A DNA stretch of 62,769 nt from an uncultured Clostridia bacterium (GTDB lineage: Bacteria; Bacillota; Clostridia; TANB77; CAG-465). The first letter of the stretch is position 1; the number at the start of each line of letters is the position of its first letter. The notes below the pieces were generated by a model that was given only the letters and a program-made list of their open reading frames with translations, searched no databases and had not been told where the DNA came from. Positions 7,829 through 15,870 of the stretch are shown in pieces. The stretch covers positions 1 to 62,769 of the forward strand of contig CALXJF010000007.1 in NCBI GenBank assembly GCA_944388575.1, written 5' to 3'. The translations under genes and the position numbers were made by a program.

Positions 7829-9151
7829 CTATATCTTTTCAATAATAATATTTTGAACAAATTTATCTTTTTCAATAGTAGGATATATTTGAGTATGTGG
7901 GAATTTGGAAATAATTTTTTTAACTTCCCACAAACCAATACCAGATTTGACTTTTTTACTAGAAACACCTTTTTTGTAAATATTATCTAAGTCTATATTG
8001 ATATTAGTATCATAAGTATTTATTATACGAATAATATCAGCACATTTTCTATTATCAAATCTCATTTCAAGTTTTACATATGGATTATCACATTTTTGTG
8101 TAGCTTCATAAGCATTATCAAGTAATATTCCGAAAATTCTAGAAAGTTCAGGCATAGGAAAGTTTATTTCTTTTATATTAGTAACAATTTCTAAGTCCAT
8201 TGTAATATCATGTTCAGTTATTAAAAAGTATTTAGCACCTACAATACCATAAATGGCAGGATCATTAAATATTTCAGGATCAATTAAACCTAAAGTATTT
8301 ACAACATTACATTCTTTTAAAACTTTATTAATATGATCTTGTAATTTATCATATTGTTTAGTAGAAACATACCCATTTAAAGCTTGCATAATATTGTTGT
8401 AATCATGTTTTAAAGTTTTAACACCATCAATCATGCCAGCCATAGTATTATTATGAAGTTTAGTAGTTACTAAATCAGACTCTACTTTATCTTTTTCTAA
8501 AGAAGTATTAATGTAAGTAAATATAACAGAGCATACTATTATAATTTGAATACAATTAATTAATAAAAAGTATAAAGGATAAGAATATCTATTAAATACA
8601 AATATAATTAATTGAGGGCATATACAAAGAAATAGTAATAGTAAAAATATAGATAGTTGTTTTGTGGTAATATTATCAATAAGAGTATTAATTTTTGTAA
8701 ATTTTAATAATAAAGATTTAAGTAAACGTACAAAAACAAAAATAAACAAAAATTGTAGTATTAATGAAAACAATATATTAGAGTATTGAGCAGTAATAGT
8801 ATCTATATCATTTCCGGAAATTAAAGCAACTAAAAAGAAACTAGTAATTTCAGATAAAGAAGTGAATATAAAATCTAAAACTAAAAGTATAAAAGATTTA
8901 ACAGTATTTAATCTAATAATAAATCTAAAAGAAATAAATAAGAAAAGCCAAGCAAGTAAAGTATTAGATAGAGGGAATAATCCCTTAATTTTAGAGCAAG
9001 AAATAATACTTATTGTAGATAATAATACAATAAGTAGATAAGTAGCTTTAGAAAAGGACTCTTTTCTAAATAATTTAGATAAGCTAAAAATAGTGTAAAT
9101 ATTAATAGCTATTTGAATAATAATAGCTAATACAGGTAAAACAATTTCCAT
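7829..9151 (-). CDS. agrC: AgrC-type sensor histidine kinase, first tandem copy
   Basis: 440 residues. Begins MEIVLPVLAIIIQIAI and has about six to seven membrane segments, then H-box LKHDYNNIMQAL, N-box LSRIFGILLDNAYEAT and G-box GIGLWEVKKI, the arrangement of peptide-sensing kinases paired with LytTR regulators. AAAGGAG lies 9 nt before the ATG. It starts 29 nt after agrA and is presumably co-transcribed. Expected to sense the AgrD peptide outside the cell and phosphorylate AgrA. Confidence 0.93.
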   Translation of the reverse strand: MEIVLPVLAIIIQIAINIYTIFSLSKLFRKESFSKATYLLIVLLSTISIISCSKIKGLFPLSNTLLAWLFLFISFRFIIRLNTVKSFILLVLDFIFTSLSEITSFFLVALISGNDIDTITAQYSNILFSLILQFLFIFVFVRLLKSLLLKFTKINTLIDNITTKQLSIFLLLLFLCICPQLIIFVFNRYSYPLYFLLINCIQIIIVCSVIFTYINTSLEKDKVESDLVTTKLHNNTMAGMIDGVKTLKHDYNNIMQALNGYVSTKQYDKLQDHINKVLKECNVVNTLGLIDPEIFNDPAIYGIVGAKYFLITEHDITMDLEIVTNIKEINFPMPELSRIFGILLDNAYEATQKCDNPYVKLEMRFDNRKCADIIRIINTYDTNINIDLDNIYKKGVSSKKVKSGIGLWEVKKIISKFPHTQIYPTIEKDKFVQNIIIEKI

Positions 9152-9188
9152 AATTTTAAACTCCTTTACTTTCTCTTTTGTTATAAAT
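7836..9188. repeat. Direct tandem repeat, copy B (agrC plus leader)
   Basis: Partner of 6430-7782, offset 1406 bp. Identity ends in the agrA-agrC junction after the shared TTATAAAT, where the agrA 3' end begins. Confidence 0.9.
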
Positions 9189-9855
9189 TAAATTGTGAAT
9201 TAACAGGGCAAAATATATCTTTAGAAAAATATACATATCCATTTTTTTTATCAAGTCTTAAAATTTTGTTTTCATTCACAATGTAAGAACGATGACATTT
9301 TCTAAAAAATATAGGTAATTCATTTAATAGAGTTTCTAATGTCTTTAAAGTTGAATATTTAGATGAATTCGTTACCACTATTGATTTATTACCACATTTT
9401 TCAATATATAGTATATCGTTAGTTCTTACGGATTCCCATTTATTTAAATGTAAAAAAATATTTTTGTCATATGTAAATTCTTCTTTTATTCTTAAAACTA
9501 AGTCTTCTAATATATTTTTATTTATGGGCTTAACAAGATAATCAAAAACCTTCACAATAAATGACACGTGCATATATCTTTGATGAGCAGTAAGGAATAT
9601 AAGATAAAAGTCCTTGTTTACTTCTCTTAAATCTTTGGCAAAATCAATTCCGTTCTTTCCATTAGATTTAAAATCAACGTCTAAGAATAAGATATCAATT
9701 TCTTTTTTGTATATTTTATCAAAAATTTCCTTTTGATTGTCCGATATTATTGTTATTTCAGCATCTAAATTTTGATTTATTATTTCGGCATCTAGGAACT
9801 TACTTGTAAGTTTGACTCCTTCTAAATCGTCATCACACATACCTATTCTTAACAT
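9181..9855 (-). CDS. agrA: AgrA-type LytTR response regulator
   Basis: 224 residues. The receiver domain (1-120) has the acidic pair CDDD near residue 8, phospho-Asp in DILFLDVDF (about residue 57), Thr in LTAHQ and Lys in DYLVKPI. The C-terminal LytTR DNA-binding domain has ILYIEKCGNKSIVV and FFRKCHRSYIVN. It would bind repeats upstream of agr promoters when phosphorylated by AgrC. First gene of the minus-strand agrA-agrC-agrC' operon, divergent from yqfC with a 179-bp spacer. Confidence 0.93.
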   Translation of the reverse strand: MLRIGMCDDDLEGVKLTSKFLDAEIINQNLDAEITIISDNQKEIFDKIYKKEIDILFLDVDFKSNGKNGIDFAKDLREVNKDFYLIFLTAHQRYMHVSFIVKVFDYLVKPINKNILEDLVLRIKEEFTYDKNIFLHLNKWESVRTNDILYIEKCGNKSIVVTNSSKYSTLKTLETLLNELPIFFRKCHRSYIVNENKILRLDKKNGYVYFSKDIFCPVNSQFNL

Positions 9856-10034
9856 TACATTACCTCTAATTCCATTTTTTTACACAATATTTACTATACT
9901 ATAAGTTTAGATAATTGTCAACAATTTTTGATATAAAAATCGTACTATTTGTCTACATTTTTCGACAATCAATGTGTAATTTTATACTCATAAAATAGTA
10001 TAAAATAAATATAATGTAGAAGGAGTGATATATC

Positions 10035-10373
10035 TTGAATTCAAAGAAAAAACAAAAAAAGAAATGGTATAAAGAGATATCTAAGAATATACATATAAGG
10101 TCTCAAATCTCAGAAGCAAGAGATAAATTTGCTAATTTTCTCGAACTTCCTCCAGAAGTAATTAATAGTTCAACTAAAATTACATCGATTGAAAATTCAG
10201 ATATATTAATTGAGGGATATAAACAGATAATAGATTATTATGATGACTATATAAAGATAAAAGCTCATAATATGGAGATTGTGATTGATGGAAAAGGTTT
10301 AGATATTAAAGAAATAACAGATTTTGAACTTGTTATACAAGGTGAAATATATAGTTTAAATTATAAAAAATAA
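10035..10373 (+). CDS. yqfC: Sporulation protein YqfC
   Basis: 112 residues, similar in length to YqfC (about 93) with an extra basic N terminus (MNSKKKQKKKWYK). Residues 35 onward (FLELPPEVINSSTKITSIEN...LIEGYKQIIDY) match the YabP/YqfC family, a coat-associated fold required in the mother cell. TTG start behind GGAGTGAT. Followed 13 nt later by yqfD, the standard pair. Confidence 0.88.
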   Translation: MNSKKKQKKKWYKEISKNIHIRSQISEARDKFANFLELPPEVINSSTKITSIENSDILIEGYKQIIDYYDDYIKIKAHNMEIVIDGKGLDIKEITDFELVIQGEIYSLNYKK

Positions 10374-10386
10374 TTAGGGTGAAAAT

Positions 10387-11598
10387 ATGGGATTAAGTAA
10401 TGATATACAAAATATAAGAGGAGTGGTTACTGTACAGATTGAAGGCTTTTTTACAGAAAGATTTATAAATCTTTGTAAAATAAATAATATAAAAATATGG
10501 GAAATAAGAAATGTAGTAAAAGGGGTAATAAGATTTAAAATAAATATAAAAGATTTTAAGAAGTTACGTATGGTTGCAAGAAAAACAAAATGTAAAGTTT
10601 CAATTAAGAAAAAAGAGGGATTATATTTTACACTATTTAAGTATAGAAAAAGAAAGATAGTCTTTTTCTTAATTGCAATGGCAATATTTTTTACTATAGC
10701 TTTTTCAACTTTTATTTGGAATATTAATATAGAAGGAAATGAAAGAATTTCAAGAGAAGAAATAATAGAAAGTTTAAAAGAAAGTGGATTATATATAGGA
10801 AGATGTAAAATAGGACTTGATAAAAAAGAAATTATTAATAGTTTAAGAGTGAATATGACAGATATATCTTGGGCTGGTATTGAAATTGATGGTACATTAG
10901 CCACTGTGAAAATTGTTGAGGATACTAAATTAGATGAAAAAGATATACAAAACAATAAAATAGGAGATATTATTGCAAAAAAAGATGGAGTTATTACCAG
11001 AATAGTACCAGAAGATGGAACGGCTATGATAAATGAAAATAGTTATGTGGAAAAAGGTAATGTATTAATTCAAGGAACTATGTTTAGTAAATTTGTTGAA
11101 CCTTTTGATGTTACTGCTAAAGGAATTGTTAAGGCAAATTGTGAATATGAATATGAAAATACATATAATTATAATAATATTATTAAGGATTATACTGGAA
11201 AAACAAGATATACAATAGGAATTACAGTTAATTCGAAAGAAAATATGTTAAATTATTTGAATAAATCTAAAAAGTATGATATAAGTAAAAGTAGTAAAAA
11301 ATTTAATTTCTTTGGTATAGAAATTTCATTTGATTTGTATAAGTGTGTGGAATATGTGGAAAATGAAGTTATAAAAACCAGAGAAGAGTTAATACAAGAG
11401 AGTAATAAGGATATAGAAATGTATTTAAATAACGATATTTTACCAAATACTATTAATGGCGGTTTAGTGGATAAAAAAATAGTTTATACAGATACTGAAG
11501 AAGGTGTTACAGTTAAGACTATATATATAATTAATGAAGATATTGGTGAGTTTAAAGAGAGGAATGTTGAAGTAACAAATGAACAATATACAAATTGA
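10387..11598 (+). CDS. yqfD: Sporulation protein YqfD
   Basis: 403 residues, the family length. A short cytoplasmic N terminus (RGVVTVQIEGFFTERFINLC) precedes one membrane span near residues 90-110 (IVFFLIAMAIFFTIAFSTFIW) and a large outer domain with INIEGNERISREEII. YqfD is a mother-cell membrane protein needed for efficient sporulation. It overlaps ybeY by 20 nt. In Bacillus phoH and pgpH stand between yqfD and ybeY; both are absent here. Confidence 0.93.
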   Translation: MGLSNDIQNIRGVVTVQIEGFFTERFINLCKINNIKIWEIRNVVKGVIRFKINIKDFKKLRMVARKTKCKVSIKKKEGLYFTLFKYRKRKIVFFLIAMAIFFTIAFSTFIWNINIEGNERISREEIIESLKESGLYIGRCKIGLDKKEIINSLRVNMTDISWAGIEIDGTLATVKIVEDTKLDEKDIQNNKIGDIIAKKDGVITRIVPEDGTAMINENSYVEKGNVLIQGTMFSKFVEPFDVTAKGIVKANCEYEYENTYNYNNIIKDYTGKTRYTIGITVNSKENMLNYLNKSKKYDISKSSKKFNFFGIEISFDLYKCVEYVENEVIKTREELIQESNKDIEMYLNNDILPNTINGGLVDKKIVYTDTEEGVTVKTIYIINEDIGEFKERNVEVTNEQYTN

Positions 11599-12103
11599 TC
11601 TAGATAAAAGAATATCTGAGTATGTTAATAAAAATACTATAGAAAAAATAGATATAAATAAGTATATTAACGATATAGTAATAAATGCTTTAAATTTAAA
11701 TAATATTGTTGTTAATACTATCTATATTTCTATTCAAAGTGCTAGTAGAGATGAAATAAGAAAACTTAATTTTGAGTATAGAAATATAGATAGAGCAACA
11801 GATGTTTTATCTTTTCCGATATTTGATAGAAATGAAATAGAAAATCTGAAGAAGATTGAAGAAAATAAGAAATTTAGAGAGTTAGAACTTGGCGATATTA
11901 TTCTATGTCTTGATATAATAAAGGAACAGTCAATAGAGTATAAAACTGGATTGTTAAGGGAAATACTTTATATGATTACTCATGGAGTATGTCATTTACT
12001 TGGTTATGATCACATTGAAGAAGAAGATAAAAAAAAGATGAGAATGATTGAAGAAGAAATTTTAAGTAATTTAGGGGTGTTTAAATCTGATGAAAAAAAA
12101 TAA
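11579..12103 (+). CDS. ybeY: Endoribonuclease YbeY (16S rRNA maturation)
   Basis: 174 residues. The zinc site HGVCHLLGYDH (HxxxHxxxxxH) is intact near residue 141, and the upstream NIDRATDVLSFP motif is conserved. YbeY trims the 3' end of 16S rRNA and takes part in ribosome quality control. Its ATG lies inside the yqfD end and its stop overlaps the dgkA start by 14 nt, so the three are translationally coupled. Confidence 0.96.
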   Translation: MNNIQIDLDKRISEYVNKNTIEKIDINKYINDIVINALNLNNIVVNTIYISIQSASRDEIRKLNFEYRNIDRATDVLSFPIFDRNEIENLKKIEENKKFRELELGDIILCLDIIKEQSIEYKTGLLREILYMITHGVCHLLGYDHIEEEDKKKMRMIEEEILSNLGVFKSDEKK

Positions 12104-12992
12104 AGATGCTGGTAGTAATAAAAAATCAAATGATGATGAAGATTTTAAAATATATAAAAAGCAACCTGAAGTACCTAAAGATGATGATGTTAGAATATAT
12201 AAAACAGAAGCTGAAAAAAGAAAAGATTTAGAAAAATTAAAACATACCAAAAATAAAACATTTTTTACTGCTATGGGACATGCGATTGATGGTGTTATTA
12301 GAGCGTTTAAAACAGAAAGAAATCTAAGAATAGATTATATAATAGGCTTATTTGTTTTAATATGTAGCTTGTTTTTTGATTTTACTAAAACAGAATTTGC
12401 TTGTCTTTGTTTAACAATAGGCTTTGTTATATTTGCAGAAATGATAAATTCTACTGTTGAGTATATAGTGGATCTTGTTACTGACAAATATGATGATAGA
12501 GCCAAAGCAGCAAAAGATATTGCAGCAGGTGGTGTACTTATAGCTTCATGTGTTGCAGTCGTGGTAGCATACTTTTTATTTGCGGATAAGATATATAATG
12601 CAACAACATCAGTAATTGACTCTATATTTGGTTCAAAATTACATGTTTTATTTACAATTATATTTGCTGTTGTATTACTTGCAATAATACTAAAAGGGAT
12701 GTTTGGCAAAGGATCTAGTTATTCTAATGCTTATCCTAGTGCTAGAGTAGCACTTGCCTTTGCGTTAACTACTTATGTTTATCTTATAACAAAAAGTATT
12801 TTTGTTGGAGCAGTAGCATTAATATTAAGTATAATGATTGCACAAATAAGAATAGAAAATACAAAAATTAGACCTGTATATATGATAATAAGTGCTGTAC
12901 TTGGTATATTAGTTGTTCTTATTGTATATCAAATGGTTTTAATGGCACCTGAATTACCTAGTATAATAGAGAATTTTAAGAGTATATTTTAA
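12090..12992 (+). CDS. dgkA: Diacylglycerol/undecaprenol kinase fused to a PAP2-like membrane domain
   Basis: 300 residues. Residues 1-50 are hydrophilic and charged. Residues 55-165 are DgkA: FFTAMGHAIDGVIRAFKTERN, and AEMINSTVEYIVDL with the catalytic Glu, then DDRAKAAKDIAAGGVL. Residues 175-300 add about five hydrophobic segments with YPSARVALAFAL and a terminal IRIENTKIRP, recalling a PAP2 phosphatase with its PSGH and SRxxxxxH signatures degraded. Kinase and phosphatase domains fused in this way are known in clostridia; here the phosphatase half looks inactive. Likely recycles undecaprenol or diacylglycerol at the membrane. Confidence 0.85.
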   Translation: MKKNKDAGSNKKSNDDEDFKIYKKQPEVPKDDDVRIYKTEAEKRKDLEKLKHTKNKTFFTAMGHAIDGVIRAFKTERNLRIDYIIGLFVLICSLFFDFTKTEFACLCLTIGFVIFAEMINSTVEYIVDLVTDKYDDRAKAAKDIAAGGVLIASCVAVVVAYFLFADKIYNATTSVIDSIFGSKLHVLFTIIFAVVLLAIILKGMFGKGSSYSNAYPSARVALAFALTTYVYLITKSIFVGAVALILSIMIAQIRIENTKIRPVYMIISAVLGILVVLIVYQMVLMAPELPSIIENFKSIF

Positions 12993-13004
12993 GGAGAAAA
13001 GTTT

Positions 13005-13403
13005 ATGAAAGATGAAGAATTAATTAAAATTGCTATGATGGCAAGAAAAAATGCGTATGCTCCTGCAACAGGATATAAAGTAGGAGCAGCTCTACTTGCA
13101 AAAAGTGGGACTGTATATATAGGAGCTAATGTCGAGGCACCTTCAGTTATTATCACAAATTGTGCTGAAAAAGTAGCTATTCAAAATGCGTATGTACATG
13201 GAGAAAGAGATTTTTTAAAAATAGCAATAGTTGGTGGAAGTAAAGAAGATGAAATAGATAGTACATTAACTCCATGTGGTTCATGTTTACAATATATATT
13301 AGAAATGTGTAGAGATGTTGATATACTTTGCTATATAGATGGTAAATTAGAAACTAAAAAGATTACAAATTTTTTAACAGTTCCGTATGAATTTAAAAAA
13401 TAG
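13005..13403 (+). CDS. cdd: Cytidine deaminase
   Basis: 132 residues, usual length. Zinc and catalytic motifs: NCAEKVAI (Cys ligand and proton-shuttle Glu) and PCGSCLQ (two Cys ligands); substrate-binding GANVEAPS stands in place of NxE. Hydrolyses cytidine and deoxycytidine to uridine forms in pyrimidine salvage. RBS AAGGAGAA. Usual neighbour of ybeY-dgkA; the era gene normally found next is missing. Confidence 0.95.
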   Translation: MKDEELIKIAMMARKNAYAPATGYKVGAALLAKSGTVYIGANVEAPSVIITNCAEKVAIQNAYVHGERDFLKIAIVGGSKEDEIDSTLTPCGSCLQYILEMCRDVDILCYIDGKLETKKITNFLTVPYEFKK

Positions 13404-13458
13404 AATGATATTTTAATATAAATAAGAGAGTTTGAATATAATGTAAAAGGTGATTAAA

Positions 13459-14169
13459 TTGAGAAAAAAATACATTTTTATAGCTCTCCTATTTTTTTGT
13501 TTTTTGATTTGCACTTATTATGGTTCAAGTTATAATAATATTCAAGAGGTTAAAGAAGTATTTAATATAGCAGATTTAAAAGCAAACTGTGACATAAAAG
13601 AAATAAAAGATATTACAGATAAACATGATATAAGTGTATATTATCCTCAAAGTTCTTATATAAATCTTAATACTGTTATAGAAGATAAGATGAAATATTA
13701 TGTTGATTATTTTAAAAATGAAATTGAAGGATTGTCTTTAACTGAAGGAAGGAAATATCAAATGCAAATAACATTTTCTTCATACGAGTATGAAGATTAT
13801 ATCTCATATGTATTTGAAATACTTGAAGATTATGGTGGAGCACATCCAAATACAACGATTTGGACTATAAGTTATAATATTAAGGAAGATAAAATAGTTG
13901 ATATGAGATATCTAGTAGATAAAAATAAAGAAATACTGAATGTGTTATCGCAGCTTTCTTATGATAATTTAAAAAATAATGAAAAAATTAAGGAAAACTA
14001 TGTGGAAAATATGTTACTTAATGGAACTAAGGCAAATGAAGAAAATTTTTTAGATTTTGCATATACTACAGAAGGACTAAAAATATTTTTTGAAAGATAT
14101 AGCGTAGCTCCATATTCTTCTGGTGAATTTACAGTAACAATACCATATGATAAATTAAATATTATATAA
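13459..14169 (+). CDS. DUF3298/PdaC-RsiV-like secreted or membrane-anchored protein
   Basis: About 236 residues. An N-terminal hydrophobic signal/anchor (KYIFIALLFFCFLICTYYG) is followed by a DUF4163/DUF3298-type domain: GGAHPNTTIWTISYNI near residue 130 and VAPYSSGEFTVTIPY at the C terminus, both hallmarks seen in RsiV and PdaC. The start chosen is TTG 13459, placed correctly behind AAAGGTGAT; GTG 13450 would lie inside that ribosome site. The role is unknown; relatives bind lysozyme or peptidoglycan. Confidence 0.8.
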   Translation: MRKKYIFIALLFFCFLICTYYGSSYNNIQEVKEVFNIADLKANCDIKEIKDITDKHDISVYYPQSSYINLNTVIEDKMKYYVDYFKNEIEGLSLTEGRKYQMQITFSSYEYEDYISYVFEILEDYGGAHPNTTIWTISYNIKEDKIVDMRYLVDKNKEILNVLSQLSYDNLKNNEKIKENYVENMLLNGTKANEENFLDFAYTTEGLKIFFERYSVAPYSSGEFTVTIPYDKLNII

Positions 14170-14177
14170 ATAATAGA

Positions 14178-14216
14178 AAAGAGTATCATTAAAATATTGA
14201 TGATACTTTTTTTTAT
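14178..14216 (+). terminator. Terminator after the DUF3298 gene
   Basis: Stem AGTATCAT / ATGATACT with a 10-nt loop, extended by flanking A/T pairs, ending in a run of T. Confidence 0.8.
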
Positions 14217-14287
14217 ATATGTTACTAGAAATTGTATATTGTGTATAAAATTACCAAATAATAATATAAAATTGTTTGGAGGATTAT

Positions 14288-15707
14288 ATGAACGTTTTAA
14301 AAAAAATAAATTTAAATATATTGCAATTTGACAGAATTTTAAATGTAAATGGTAATTTTGATATTATAAAAAGAACTTTAAAAATTGGTAATAATAATGC
14401 ATGTATATATTATATAGATGGATTTATAAAAGATAATGCACTTCAAGAAATAATTAGATTTATGCTTCTTACTGAAGAAAATAAGATGTCTGAAGTTAAG
14501 AATATATCTGATTATTTAGATAATCTATTGCCTTATATGGAAGTGTCTGTAGAGCAGGAGTTTGAGGAGGCTTCAAAGGAATTATTAAGTGGTTGTGTAG
14601 TATTATTTATTGATGGCTTAAATGAGGCTATTATAGTTGATGCTAGAACATATCCACAAAGACAAATTCAAGAACCAGAACAAGATAAAGTGTTAAGAGG
14701 TGCAAGAGATGGTTTTATTGAAACTCCTATATTTAATATGGTTTTAATTAGAAGGAGGATACGAAATGAAAATTTGACATTTGAGTGTCAAAAGATTGGT
14801 GAAAAAACTCAAAATGATGTTGTAATTGGTTATATGAGTGATAAAGTAGATAAAAAAAGGTTAGAATTGGTAAAAAAGAAATTAGATGAAATGAAACCTA
14901 ACGATTTAACCATGGGGATTACTAGTTTGATAGAAGCTATGTTTCCTAAAAAGTATTTAAATCCGTTTCCAAAAACTAAACTTACTTCTAGACCTGATGT
15001 TGTCAGTGCTAGTTTGCTTGAGGGACGAATTGTATTGTTTGTTGATAATACTCCTTGTGCAGCCATTCTTCCTACATATTTTTGGGACTTTTTTCAAGAG
15101 GCAGGAGATTATTATTTTACACCACCCATAGCTTTATATTTGAAGATAACTAGATATATAATTGGATTTTTGACTGTTTTTTTGACTCCGTTGTGGTTAC
15201 TTGTAATAAAAAATATGGATATACTTCCTGAATGGTTAAAATTTTTAAATGTACAAGAATGGAATTCAATTCCATTAATATTTCAGTTACTTGCTATGGA
15301 ATTTGTGATTGACGTTTTAAGACAGGCAAGCATAAATACTCCTAGTATGATATCTACCTCAATTTCATTAATTGGTGCAATAATAATTCGGTGATGTAGC
15401 AATAACAACAAAATTGATTTTACCAGAGGTTATGATGTTTAGTGCCTTTGTAGCAATAGGATATTATTCACAGCCTTCGTATGAGCTTGGATATGCATTT
15501 AAATTTATGAGAATTATGATATTAATATTAACTTCATTGTTTAATATTTGGGGATTTATCGCAGGTGTAATTTTAATGTTTTTAATTGTTGCATTTAACA
15601 AAACTTTAACTCATGAAAGTTATCTTTATCCTATAATTCCATTTAATTTTAAAGACTTTGTAAAAGTATTTATTAGGAAAAAGAATCCTACTATTGCCAA
15701 TAATTAA
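14288..15707 (+). CDS. spoVAF: SpoVAF/GerA-family spore germination protein, read across a +1 frameshift at CGG
   Basis: Read across one base this gives about 472 residues, the SpoVAF length. Residues 1-230 form the soluble domain (LLSGCVVLFIDGLNEAIIVDART, and FVDNTPCAAILPTYF later), followed by membrane segments with the family block RQASINTPSMISTSISLIGA. The frame breaks at ATT CGG TGA (CGG at 15389-15391); skipping C15389 gives III-GDVAITTKLILPEVMM, restoring the conserved Gly-Asp and the remaining ~100 residues. Start ATG 14288 behind GGAGG. SpoVAF modulates germinant receptor and SpoVA channel function in the spore inner membrane. The spoVA genes are not adjacent. Either a recoded gene or a one-base lesion. 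Confidence 0.85.
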
Positions 15708-15870
15708 AAAGTAGATAGTTAAACCATAAACAGTTTTTGATTTAGGCATATTTATTATATAATATAAAGTTAAATTTATTTGTTATATTTTGATATATTA
15801 ATACTATTTTTTTTATTGAATTTATTTTTTACATTTGATATAATTATACCAATAAAAAAGGTGAAGATAT

